Below are positions 39,115 to 47,370 of a stretch of DNA of 64,000 nucleotides, one piece after another; within the stretch, counting starts at the first letter, position 1; each line of letters begins with the position of its first letter. The notes below the pieces were generated by a model that saw only the letters and a program-made list of their open reading frames with translations, was not told the origin of the DNA and made no database searches. The stretch is from the NCBI GenBank assembly GCA_020848035.1, contig JADLAX010000026.1:124001-188000 (forward strand). Reading direction: 5' to 3'. This stretch comes from Anaerolineae bacterium. GTDB taxonomy: Bacteria; Chloroflexota; Anaerolineae; Promineifilales; Promineifilaceae. A program made the position numbers and the translations under genes.

Positions 39115-40968
39115 ATGAGCGATTCCAAAAGTTCCAACGACTTTTTCACCACCCTGGGCCATGAACTAAAACAGCTCTGGCAGGATTTGGGGAATGGGTG
39201 GCGGCAAACGGCCGTTTCCCTCCGTAACGGTCTGCGGCGGCTGCGGCGCACTGAATTGGATTACGTGGTCATGGCCATCGGCGGCGCGATGCCGGAGCGG
39301 GCCGACCCGCCGCGCAGTTTCATCGAGCGGCAGCTGCCCCTGCCCAACCCCGCCCTCAGTCTGGAGGAGTTTAACGAACGCCTGGCCCGCCTGGCCGAAG
39401 CCGACAACATACGCGGGCTGGTGCTGGTCTGCCAGGGCATCAGCGCCGGATTTGCCACCATGCAAAACATTCGCCGTTCGCTGGAACGGTTAAAGGCCGC
39501 GGGCAAAACGGTGGTGATCTACACCCCTTACCTCGATCTGCGTCACTACTTTTTAGCCTCCGTCGCCGACCGCCTCATCGTGCCGCCCAGCACCCAGTTT
39601 GACGCCTACGGGCTGCATTCAGAAATTACCTACCTGAAAAACGGCCTGGACCGCCTCGGCGTGGGTGCGGAGGTGGTGCAGATTTCGCCGTACAAAGCCA
39701 GCGCCAACCCGTATGTGAATGAGGCCATGACGCCAGAGGAGAAGGAGCAGTTTGACTGGCTGCTGGATGATTTGTTTGACCAGCTGACCCAGGCAATGGC
39801 CGACGGCCGTTCCCTGCCCCAAACCACCGTCCAGGAGCTCATGAACCAGGTGCCGCTCACCGCTGAGGCGGCGCTGGCCGCCGGGCTGGTGGACAACATC
39901 GCTTACCAGGACGAGCTGGCCTATCTGCTGGCCGAGCTGCCAGAGACCGACGAAACGGCCGAAAGCAGCGAAACCGAAGAAGCAACCGAACCAGCCGAAG
40001 CCACCGAAGCCGATTCTGCCCCAGACGAGCGCCCCCAAGCGGTGCTGGTCGATTGGCCCCGGGCCGAACGACGCCTGACGGAAGCGGCCCGGCAGCGCAG
40101 CCGGAAGTTCATTGGCGTCATCAGCATTGAGGGGGCGATCAACATGGGCAGCAGCCAGAGCCCGCCCATCGACCTGCCCATTCCGCTGATTGGCGGGCAG
40201 ATTGCCGGGGAGCAGACCCTGGTTTACCTGCTGCGCCAGGCCGAGCAGCTAGACGACATGGCCGGGCTGCTGCTGTACGTCGATTCACCTGGCGGCTCCG
40301 CCCTGGCCTCGGACCTGATCGGGCGCGAGATTCAGCGGCTGAACCAGAAGAAGCCGGTGCTGGCCTACATGGGCAATACGGCCGCTTCCGGTGGGTATTA
40401 CGTCAGTGCCTACGCCCGGCATATCATGAGCCAGCCGCTTACGGTGACCGGGTCGATTGGCGTGGTAGGCGTTCGCCTGCACACCCAGGGGCTGTATGAA
40501 AAGCTCGGCGTCAACCGCGTGGCCCTCAATCGGGGCGAACATGCCGGGTTTTTCAGCGATATGCGGCCGTTAACCCCCGATGAGCGGACCACCTGGGAAA
40601 ACCTGATTGTGCATGCCTACGGCCAGTTCAAAGCGGTGGTGGCCGAAGGACGCCAGCTGCCCTACGACGAGCTGGACCCTATCTGCCTGGGGCGGGTGTG
40701 GACCGGGCGGCAGGCGCTGGCGCGCCAGCTGGTGGACAGCCACGGCGACTTCATCGACGCGGTGCACAAGCTGGCCGAACTGGCTGAACTGCCCGACCCC
40801 ACCAGCCACGACATTCCGGTGGTGAATTTGTACGCCAAACAGACCCGCCATGTGACGCCCCAGCCCTTTGAAATGGCGGAAACGTTGGCCAGCTGGCTGT
40901 CGCCGGAGCGATTGGCGGCGTTTAACCAGAAGCCGCTGTTTTTGTCGCCCTATTTCATCAAGCTGTAA
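39115..40968 (+). CDS. sppA: SppA-type signal peptide peptidase (S49), two-domain long form
   Basis: This 617-residue protein holds two S49 domains. As in E. coli SppA the dyad is split: the general base is K194 in 'ISPYKASANPY' of the N-terminal domain, and the nucleophile is S425 in 'NTAASGGYYVS' of the C-terminal domain. The enzyme cleaves signal-peptide remnants. Two oddities: no N-terminal membrane anchor is visible (it begins with polar 'MSDSKSSNDFFTTLG'), and residues 278-306 are a Glu/Thr/Ala-rich linker between the domains. nadE follows after 10 bp, suggesting a shared transcript. Confidence 0.88.
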   Translation: MSDSKSSNDFFTTLGHELKQLWQDLGNGWRQTAVSLRNGLRRLRRTELDYVVMAIGGAMPERADPPRSFIERQLPLPNPALSLEEFNERLARLAEADNIRGLVLVCQGISAGFATMQNIRRSLERLKAAGKTVVIYTPYLDLRHYFLASVADRLIVPPSTQFDAYGLHSEITYLKNGLDRLGVGAEVVQISPYKASANPYVNEAMTPEEKEQFDWLLDDLFDQLTQAMADGRSLPQTTVQELMNQVPLTAEAALAAGLVDNIAYQDELAYLLAELPETDETAESSETEEATEPAEATEADSAPDERPQAVLVDWPRAERRLTEAARQRSRKFIGVISIEGAINMGSSQSPPIDLPIPLIGGQIAGEQTLVYLLRQAEQLDDMAGLLLYVDSPGGSALASDLIGREIQRLNQKKPVLAYMGNTAASGGYYVSAYARHIMSQPLTVTGSIGVVGVRLHTQGLYEKLGVNRVALNRGEHAGFFSDMRPLTPDERTTWENLIVHAYGQFKAVVAEGRQLPYDELDPICLGRVWTGRQALARQLVDSHGDFIDAVHKLAELAELPDPTSHDIPVVNLYAKQTRHVTPQPFEMAETLASWLSPERLAAFNQKPLFLSPYFIKL

Positions 40969-40978
40969 GGAAGAAGTG

Positions 40979-41830
40979 ATGAGTGTTACGGCCGTTCCCC
41001 CCCAATTCCTCAAAAAGCTGCACATCGACCCCAAGGTCGCTGAGCTGGTGTTGGTGAAATTCCTGGAAAACGAAATCAGCAAGGCTGGCTTTAACCAGGC
41101 GGTGCTGGGGTTGTCTGGCGGCATCGATTCGGCGCTGTCCTGTTACCTGGTGACGAAGGCGCTTGGCCCGGCCAATGTGCTGGCGCTGCGCCTGCCGTAC
41201 AAAGCGTCATCGGCCGAAAGTTTGGCCCACGCCGACCTGGTGATTGAGGCGTTGGGCATCCGCAGCGAGACGGTGGAGATTACCGGCCTGGTTGATGCCC
41301 TGGCCGACGCCTCGCCGGGCATGAGCGCCCATCGCAAGGGCAACGTCATGGCCCGCGCCCGCATGACCGTCATTTTTGACCGCTCGCTGGCGGAAAGTGC
41401 CCTGGTGATTGGCACCAGCAACAAGACGGAGCTGATGCTGGGCTACGGCACCATCTACGGCGACCTGGCCTCAGCGGTGAATCCGATTGGCGACCTGTAC
41501 AAAACGCAGGTGCGCCAGCTCTCCCGCGCCCTGGGCGTGCCGGAGATCATCATCGACAAAGCGCCCTCGGCCGACCTCATTCCCGGCCAGACCGACGAGG
41601 ACGATTTCGGCTTTAGCTACGAAACCGTCGACCAGCTGCTGTACCTGATGCTCGATGAGCGGTATTCGCGGGATGAGGCGGTGGCGGCGGGGTTTGAACG
41701 GCCGTTTGTCGACCGCGTGATGAGCATGGTGCAGCGCTCCCAATACAAACGCACCATGCCCATCATCCCCAAAATCAGCGATCGTTCCATTACCCACGAC
41801 TTCCGCTATCTGCGCGACTGGGGAACCTGA
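40979..41830 (+). CDS. nadE: NH3-dependent NAD+ synthetase
   Basis: This 283-residue enzyme amidates nicotinate adenine dinucleotide to NAD. The PP-loop ATP site 'LGLSGGIDSAL' is at about residues 44-54; 'GTSNKTELMLGYGTIYGD' and 'KAPSADLIPGQTDEDD' are the diagnostic nadE segments. There is no glutaminase domain, so ammonia or a separate amidotransferase would be the nitrogen source. ATG 40979 overlaps nothing and follows the SppA stop by 10 bases with AAGGAAGAAG between. A nicotinamidase-like gene at 9248 could feed the same salvage route. Confidence 0.95.
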   Translation: MSVTAVPPQFLKKLHIDPKVAELVLVKFLENEISKAGFNQAVLGLSGGIDSALSCYLVTKALGPANVLALRLPYKASSAESLAHADLVIEALGIRSETVEITGLVDALADASPGMSAHRKGNVMARARMTVIFDRSLAESALVIGTSNKTELMLGYGTIYGDLASAVNPIGDLYKTQVRQLSRALGVPEIIIDKAPSADLIPGQTDEDDFGFSYETVDQLLYLMLDERYSRDEAVAAGFERPFVDRVMSMVQRSQYKRTMPIIPKISDRSITHDFRYLRDWGT

Positions 41831-41870
41831 GCAATTGTTGATGGTTAAGGGTCAATGGTTAATGGTTAGG
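41831..41870. repeat. ATGGTTAA word run overlapping the subtilase start
   Basis: GATGGTTAAGGGTCAATGG and TTAATGGTTAGG repeat the word ATGGTTA three times. It supplies alternative start codons for the following gene (TTG 41835, ATG 41841, ATG 41862). Confidence 0.6.
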
Positions 41871-43427
41871 CGGATTGCCAGGCTGTTTGCGACCGCTTCG
41901 CTGCTGCTGTTGCTGGTGCAGCAGGCAGGAGCCGAGCCAGCGTGGTGGGGCAAAATTGACCCTCTTTTGCTGGCAGAAATGCAGGCAAACCCCACGGCAA
42001 ATGCAGCTTCCCCGGTTGAGTTTTTGGTGCAGCTGGCCGCCCAGGCCGATGTGTCCGCAGCGGCACAGATTGAAGACAAGACGGCCAAAGGTGCGTTTGT
42101 GTACCAGCAGCTAACGGCCGTTGCCCAGCAAACCCAGGCCTCCCTATTAACCCAATTGAACGAACTCGGCGTGGACGACGTACGGCCGTTCTGGATCAGC
42201 AACATGGTTTGGGTACGCGGCGACTGGAACATTATGACGGCCGTTGCCCAGCGCAGCGACGTGGCTTTTGTGTACGCCAATCCCCAGGTGGCGCTGGATG
42301 TGTTGCCGCCGGATGCCGGGGATTTGCTGCGGGCAACGGCCGTTACGGGCATCGAGTGGAACATCAGCCACATTGGTGCCGATGTGGTGTGGCCGCTGGG
42401 CGTCACCGGGCAGGGCGTGGTCATTGGCGGGCAGGACACGGGCTACGACTGGGACCATCCGGCACTCATCAACCAATACCGCGGCTGGAACGGCAGCAGC
42501 GCCAATCACGCCTACAGCTGGCACGATGCCATCCACGTGGCCAACAGCGTCTGCCCCGGCGACTCCCCCGAACCGTGCGACGATTATGGCAGCAGCCACG
42601 GCACCCACACGATGGGCACGATAGTGGGCAATGATCTGGCACCAACGGCCGTTGGCTGGCCCAATGCGGCGGCCAATGCAGTAGGCGTCGCCCCCGGTGC
42701 CCGGTGGATTGGCTGCCGCAACATGAACAACGGCAATGGCACCCCGGCCAGCTACACCGAATGTTACGAATGGTTTGTCGCCCCCTACCCGCCCGGCGGC
42801 AACCCAATGACCGACGGCGATCCCAGCCTGGCCCCACACGTCATCAACAACTCCTGGGGCTGCCCGCCCGGCGAAGGCTGCTCACCTGGCATTTTGGAAG
42901 CGGTGGTCAACAACGTGCGCGCGGCGGGCATTGTGACGGTGCATTCGGCGGGCAACACCGGCTCCGGCTGCGGCTCGGTGGACGATCCGGCGGGCACCTA
43001 CCCGGCCTCGTTTACCGTGGGCGCCACGGACAGCCTGGACAATATTGCCAGCTTCAGCAGTCGCGGCCCGTCGGCGTTTGATGGCGGGCTGAAGCCCGAC
43101 GTATCTGCGCCGGGTGTTAACATCCGCTCCACCGTTCGCGGCGGAGGCTATGGCGATGGCTATCAGGGGACCAGCATGGCGGCGCCGCATGTGGCCGGGC
43201 TGGTGGCCCTGCTCATTTCAGCCAATCCCAGCCTGGCGGGTGATGTGGACAACATCGAGGCAATTTTGCAGGGGACGGCCGTTCCCCGCACCACCACCCA
43301 GGGCTGCGGCAGCGACACACCCACTTCGGTGCCAAATAACGTGTATGGGTACGGCCGTATTGACGCCCTCACCGCCATCCTGCCCCCCTTGACCGAAAAA
43401 GTGTATCTGCCCCTCGTCAACCAGTAG
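41862..43427 (+). CDS. Secreted subtilisin-like serine protease (S8)
   Basis: This is a protein of about 521 residues. It begins with a basic N-terminus and a hydrophobic signal peptide ending near 'QQAGAEPAWW'. After a prodomain of about 110 residues the S8 domain carries the triad: Asp in 'GGQDTGYDW', His in 'SSHGTHTMG' and Ser in 'GTSMAAPHVAG'. The C-terminus is 'EKVYLPLVNQ', a short YLPLV-type ending seen on many Chloroflexota exported proteins. Starts at 41835 and 41841 are possible, but they are written by a word repeat; ATG 41862 starts at the signal-peptide n-region. Confidence 0.9.
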   Translation: MVRRIARLFATASLLLLLVQQAGAEPAWWGKIDPLLLAEMQANPTANAASPVEFLVQLAAQADVSAAAQIEDKTAKGAFVYQQLTAVAQQTQASLLTQLNELGVDDVRPFWISNMVWVRGDWNIMTAVAQRSDVAFVYANPQVALDVLPPDAGDLLRATAVTGIEWNISHIGADVVWPLGVTGQGVVIGGQDTGYDWDHPALINQYRGWNGSSANHAYSWHDAIHVANSVCPGDSPEPCDDYGSSHGTHTMGTIVGNDLAPTAVGWPNAAANAVGVAPGARWIGCRNMNNGNGTPASYTECYEWFVAPYPPGGNPMTDGDPSLAPHVINNSWGCPPGEGCSPGILEAVVNNVRAAGIVTVHSAGNTGSGCGSVDDPAGTYPASFTVGATDSLDNIASFSSRGPSAFDGGLKPDVSAPGVNIRSTVRGGGYGDGYQGTSMAAPHVAGLVALLISANPSLAGDVDNIEAILQGTAVPRTTTQGCGSDTPTSVPNNVYGYGRIDALTAILPPLTEKVYLPLVNQ

Positions 43428-43580
43428 CCCCCATTTTGGGCTGGCTAAAATTTTCTTGCCGGGGCTAAATCCGGTAAAATTCCAGATGGGAAGAGAGACA
43501 AACCGCAGACGGCCCTGGCATCTTGGTAAACCGCCGGGCCGCCTCTGCGCAACTCCGTGTTCCTCTTCACGAGGAGAAAA

Positions 43581-44483
43581 ATGAAAAGAGCCGTAAGTGT
43601 CAGTTTAGGCAGTTCTGAACGCGACAAAAAAGTGGAAGTTGAGCTGCTCGGCGAACGCGTCAGCGTGGAGCGGCGCGGCACCGACGGCGATATCGCCAAA
43701 GCCACCGCCCTCTTCACTGAGCTGGATGGCCAGGTGGATGCACTCGGCGTCGGCGGCATCGATTTGTGGCTCAAGATGGACGGCAAAACCTGGAATATCG
43801 CCGCCGCCCACAAGCTGGTCCAGGGCGTCAAACACACTCCCGTGGTTGATGGCAGCGGCCTGAAAAACACGCTGGAAGCGCACGCCGCGCAAACGCTGGT
43901 GGCCGAACTGGGTGCTGGCTATGCGCAGGGGCGCGTCATGCTCACGGCGGCCATTGACCGCTATGGCATGACCCGGTCGTTTGTGACCCAGGGGTACGAT
44001 ATTGTTTTTGGCGATTTGATGTTTGCCCTGAGCATTCCATTGGCCATTCGGAAGTTCAGCACCTTCAAAGTGGTAGCCGGGCTGCTGGCGGCTCCGGCTT
44101 CCAAGCTGCCCATCAGCGTGCTGTACCCTACGGGCGAAAAGCAGGACAAAATTGTGCCCAAGTACGGCAAGTGGTACGACTGGGCCACGGTGATTGCGGG
44201 GGATTGCCATTACATCAAGCGCCACATGCCAGACAACCTGGCGGGCAAGGTGATTGTGACCAACACCACCACGCCCAAGGACATGCAGATGTTTAAACAG
44301 CGCGGCGTGACCCACGTGCTGACCACCACGCCGGTGCTGGACGGCCGTTCCTTCGGCACCAACATGATGGAAGCGGCATTAACGGCCGTTGCTGGTAAAA
44401 AACGGCCGCTTACCGATGGCGAACTCAACGACATGCTGGCCCAACTAAACCTGAAACCAACGGTACATAACCTGGCTGAATAG
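43581..44483 (+). CDS. Conserved protein of a family often labelled quinate 5-dehydrogenase
   Basis: This 300-residue protein starts 'MKRAVSVSLGSSERDKKVEVELLG'-like (partly quoted) and has 'GVGGIDLWL', 'PVVDGSGLKNTLE', 'FGDLMFALSIP', 'VLYPTGEKQDKI' and 'LDGRSFGTNMMEA' blocks. I recall closely similar proteins in anaerobic Gram-positives and Chloroflexota carrying the label quinate 5-dehydrogenase, but I know of no solid evidence for that activity. No Rossmann GxGxxG motif is obvious. GAGGAG precedes ATG 43581. It leads a run of three same-strand genes (nucleotidyltransferase, kinase-MazG) separated by hairpin repeats. Confidence 0.65.
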   Translation: MKRAVSVSLGSSERDKKVEVELLGERVSVERRGTDGDIAKATALFTELDGQVDALGVGGIDLWLKMDGKTWNIAAAHKLVQGVKHTPVVDGSGLKNTLEAHAAQTLVAELGAGYAQGRVMLTAAIDRYGMTRSFVTQGYDIVFGDLMFALSIPLAIRKFSTFKVVAGLLAAPASKLPISVLYPTGEKQDKIVPKYGKWYDWATVIAGDCHYIKRHMPDNLAGKVIVTNTTTPKDMQMFKQRGVTHVLTTTPVLDGRSFGTNMMEAALTAVAGKKRPLTDGELNDMLAQLNLKPTVHNLAE

Positions 44484-44497
44484 ACATGAAACATGTT

Positions 44498-44551
44498 GCT
44501 GGTGGTTAGTGGCTGGCGGCTAGTACGAGCCACCAGCCACTAACCACCAGC
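44498..44551. repeat. 19-bp perfect hairpin from GCTGGTGGTTAGTGGC words
   Basis: GCTGGTGGTTAGTGGCTGG (44498-44516) and its exact reverse complement (44533-44551) flank 16 bases. It starts 15 bases after the stop of the upstream gene. Confidence 0.88.
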
Positions 44552-44579
44552 CGCTACAACTTTAGGAGAGCAAAACCAC

Positions 44580-45374
44580 GTGACTACCATTAACTGCGTC
44601 CTTCTGGCGGGCGGGCTGCCGCAGCCGGGGGAACCAATGTACGAAATGACGCAAGGCAAAAGTAAGGCGCTGCTGGATATGAACGGCCGTACCATGTTGG
44701 AACGGGTCGTTGATGCCCTGCAAGATTCCCACAGCATCGGCGAGATCGTTGTGGTGGGGCTGGGCAGCGACCTGGGAATGACCTTCCACCAGCCCGTCTA
44801 CCACACCACCGACCACGGCAGCTTGCTGAAGAACGCCCTGGGGGGCATCGCCAAAATGCGCGAACTGCACCCGGAAACCAACCTGGTGCTGATTTGCTCG
44901 GCCGACATTCCCACCATCACGCCGCAAATTGTGGATGAGTTTATTGAGCGGTGCGCCCCGTACGACAAAGGCATGGTGTACAACTTTGTCGATAAGGCCA
45001 CGCTGGAAGCCCGCTTCCCCCACTCCAACCGCACCTACGTCAAGCTCAAAGATGCCCTGATTGCCGGGGGTGACATGACGCTCATCCAGGCCGATTTGTC
45101 GGACACCAACCGGGACATTTGGGAAGCGTTGACCAATGCGCGCAAACATGCGTGGCAGCTGGCCCGCGTGGTGGGATTTGGTTTTCTGGTCAAATTCCTG
45201 CTGCGTCGGCTGAGTCTCAAAGATATCGAACATGCCGCATTCCGCATTACGGGACGGCCGTGTCAGATTTTGCTCAACCCCCATGCCGAAATTGCCATGG
45301 ACGCCGACAAGCCAGAGCAGGTGCTGCTGCTGCGCGCCGACATTGAACGAAGAGAGAAGATGGGGGGAAAGTGA
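44580..45374 (+). CDS. Nucleotidyltransferase-fold protein (MobA/GlmU-like NTP transferase)
   Basis: This 264-residue protein uses a GTG start with TAGGAGAG upstream. The N-terminal 'VLLAGG' and 'KSKALLDMNGRTMLERVVDAL' form the sugar-1-phosphate or molybdopterin-type nucleotidyltransferase signature, and the acidic metal motif is 'ICSADIPTITP'. The C-terminal 90 residues contain a hydrophobic stretch near 'RVVGFGFLVKFLLRRL' and differ from MobA. The substrate is unknown. It sits between a family of unknown function and a deoxynucleoside-kinase fusion. Confidence 0.8.
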   Translation: MTTINCVLLAGGLPQPGEPMYEMTQGKSKALLDMNGRTMLERVVDALQDSHSIGEIVVVGLGSDLGMTFHQPVYHTTDHGSLLKNALGGIAKMRELHPETNLVLICSADIPTITPQIVDEFIERCAPYDKGMVYNFVDKATLEARFPHSNRTYVKLKDALIAGGDMTLIQADLSDTNRDIWEALTNARKHAWQLARVVGFGFLVKFLLRRLSLKDIEHAAFRITGRPCQILLNPHAEIAMDADKPEQVLLLRADIERREKMGGK

Positions 45375-45382
45375 TAAGTGAT

Positions 45383-45410
45383 AAGTGATAAGTGGTCTCA
45401 CTTATCACTT
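45383..45410 (+). repeat. 12-bp hairpin from AAGTGATAAGTG words, followed by T-runs
   Basis: AAGTGATAAGTG (45383-45394) and CACTTATCACTT (45399-45410) around a 4-base loop, then TTTACTTTTTACT. Nine bases after the upstream stop, so a functional terminator is plausible. The words match those at 12021-12078 and 37148-37168. Confidence 0.85.
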
Positions 45411-45454
45411 TTTACTTTTTACTCCGCTCACTTCTCCAAAAATTGGACCAGACC

Positions 45455-46474
45455 ATGAACCACAAATTCGTTGCCATTGAAGGGGTCATTGGCGTGGGTA
45501 AAACCACCCTGACCCGCCTGCTGCAAAACAAGTTTGACAACGCAACCGTGCTGCTGGAAGTGTTTGAGGAAAATCCGTTTTTGGCGGGTTTTTATAAGGA
45601 TCGAGACAGCCTGGCGTTTCAGACCCAGCTCTTTTTCCTGCTCAGCCGCTATCACCAGCAGCACGAGGCGGTGCCCAAGGCGCTGCGCCGGGGTATGCTG
45701 ATTTCTGACTACACCTTTGCCAAAGACGAGCTGTTTGCCTGGCTGAATCTAAAGGATGACGAGCTGGCGATGTACGGCCGTGTTCACGCCGCCCTCGGTG
45801 AGAAAATCCCCAAACCCGACCTGATCGTTTACCTGCAAGCTGACCACGACGTGATCATGCGCCGCATCGCCCTGCGCGACCGGCCATATGAGCGCGACAT
45901 GGACCCGGACTACATCCGCCGCCTGGCCTCGGCCTACGAGGCGTGGCTGAGCAACGTGCAGGATACGGCCGTTCTCACCATCAACGTCAACAGCCTGGAT
46001 TACCTCTCCGAAGACGCCGACCTAAACCACGTGGCCAACCTCATCCACCAGGCGCTGGACACCCAGGGTCCCAGCAGCCCGCCGCCCGACACGCCGCTGA
46101 CGCTGCTGCAAAACGGCCGTCTGCCCGACTTCCAAAGCTTCCACCGTCAGCTCGACACGGCCAAAAATTTCGACCCCGATCTCTTCTTCAACTACATTTT
46201 GCTTACGGAAGAGGTCGGCGAAGTGGCCAGCCGGTTAATCAAGATTTGGGGGCAGACCAAACGGTTAATTGGGGACGGCCGTTCCCCCGCCGAGGCCCAC
46301 CAGTTAGCTCTGGACAAATACCGGCCCAAACTGCGCGGCGAACTGGCCGATTTGCTGGCCTACGTCATCAAGTTGGCCAACTACGCCGAAATCGACCTGG
46401 AAAAAGCGTACCTGGAGAAGATGCAGCTCAACATCGGCCGTACCTGGCCCAAAACCCGCACCCTGCCGGACTGA
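45455..46474 (+). CDS. Deoxynucleoside kinase fused to a MazG-like NTP pyrophosphohydrolase
   Basis: This is a 339-residue protein. Residues 1-205 are a deoxyadenosine/deoxyguanosine-kinase-type domain: P-loop 'GVIGVGKTT' (10-18), 'LEVFEENPFLAGFY', 'LISDYTFAKDELF' (DR/DY-type substrate site) and lid 'LRDRPYERDMD'. After a Pro-rich linker (205-218) residues 225-335 form a MazG-like domain with E252-E253-x2-E256 and, 40 residues later, E296-x2-D299 in 'GELADLLAY', the EExxE...ExxD metal site. The two halves could couple nucleoside salvage with removal of faulty dNTPs. ATG 45455 begins the kinase exactly. Confidence 0.88.
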   Translation: MNHKFVAIEGVIGVGKTTLTRLLQNKFDNATVLLEVFEENPFLAGFYKDRDSLAFQTQLFFLLSRYHQQHEAVPKALRRGMLISDYTFAKDELFAWLNLKDDELAMYGRVHAALGEKIPKPDLIVYLQADHDVIMRRIALRDRPYERDMDPDYIRRLASAYEAWLSNVQDTAVLTINVNSLDYLSEDADLNHVANLIHQALDTQGPSSPPPDTPLTLLQNGRLPDFQSFHRQLDTAKNFDPDLFFNYILLTEEVGEVASRLIKIWGQTKRLIGDGRSPAEAHQLALDKYRPKLRGELADLLAYVIKLANYAEIDLEKAYLEKMQLNIGRTWPKTRTLPD

Positions 46475-46502
46475 GTGAAACGTAAGACGTGAAACGTGAT
46501 GA

Positions 46503-46534
46503 GTGAAACGTGATTTGCCTTTATCACGTTTCAC
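46503..46534. repeat. 12-bp hairpin from GTGAAACGTGAT words between convergent genes
   Basis: GTGAAACGTGAT (46503-46514) and ATCACGTTTCAC (46523-46534) around 8 bases. Further copies of GTGAAACGT precede it from 46475. It lies between two convergent genes and could terminate both; the same words are at 51876-51925. Confidence 0.82.
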
Positions 46535-47298
46535 GCCTCAATCCCCTCAATTTGCAGATTCTCCACCTCTAAAAACTGGGCAAAAGCCACCGGAAGTGTG
46601 CCCCAGCGGAAACGGCCGTTCGCCGTCGCCACCATAAACTGATTATCAATCCAGCAGACAAAGCCGAGCGGTCCGCGCGGGCAGAAGGGGGTGTGGTGGC
46701 TGAGACGGCCGTCGACCCAAAATTCACAGCCCGATTTGCGCCAAAACAGCTGGTACTCGTGCCAATCGCTCATGTTTTCCTCAATGGGTTGGCAGGAAAT
46801 TTGCAGCCGCTTTTGCACCCAGGGCCAGATGCGGCGGCGCAAGGCGGCAAACTGGTTGAGCAGCAGCACAGGCGGTGCCAACGGCGCAATGGCTAAGGCC
46901 CGCCAGGTGGTGGCATCCAGCGTGGCGGCAAACCAGCCCTGGCCTGGCCCAGCCTGCGCCAGCGGCAAATCGGTGGGCGGCGAGCCGAAGAAGAACCAGG
47001 TCGCCTGAGGCAGGGTGGGCACCGGCTTGCTGGGATCGCCAAACGGCGCGTTCCAGAAGCCAAAACCAGCCGTACCCACCAGCCGATCCGCCTCGTGCGA
47101 AAAACGCGCCCGCAGCGAGAGGTGGGTTCCGGGCTGCCAGGGATAGTCGCGCCGCGCACCGACGCAGTCGTCAATTTGGGCATCGGTGTAGCCGTTGGCG
47201 CAGGGTGGCAGGTGGAGGGTGAAGGGGTTGGGCGAATACGGCCGTTCCCCGCGCACCGCGCCCCCGTTCATTTCTAAAATGCGAAAATGGTTGGTCAT
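46531..47298 (-). CDS. Hypothetical protein, possible concanavalin-like lectin fold
   Basis: This 255-residue protein is rich in Trp, Phe, Pro and Gly. 'SDWHEYQLFWRKSGCEFWVDG' (quoted in part) followed by 'PLGFVCWIDNQF' resembles the strand pattern of GH16/LamG-type concanavalin folds, where 'HxYxxxWxxxxxxFYVDG' is usual. The catalytic ExDxxE of GH16 is not seen. No signal peptide is present, so it would be cytoplasmic. It ends inside the convergent-gene hairpin. Confidence 0.6.
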   Translation of the reverse strand: MTNHFRILEMNGGAVRGERPYSPNPFTLHLPPCANGYTDAQIDDCVGARRDYPWQPGTHLSLRARFSHEADRLVGTAGFGFWNAPFGDPSKPVPTLPQATWFFFGSPPTDLPLAQAGPGQGWFAATLDATTWRALAIAPLAPPVLLLNQFAALRRRIWPWVQKRLQISCQPIEENMSDWHEYQLFWRKSGCEFWVDGRLSHHTPFCPRGPLGFVCWIDNQFMVATANGRFRWGTLPVAFAQFLEVENLQIEGIEA

Positions 47299-47370
47299 TT
47301 TTTGGCCCTTTCCCTAACGGATCAAGCAATTATCAGGTATAATTGGCCAGCTTTAAGGAGAAACTTTTTT

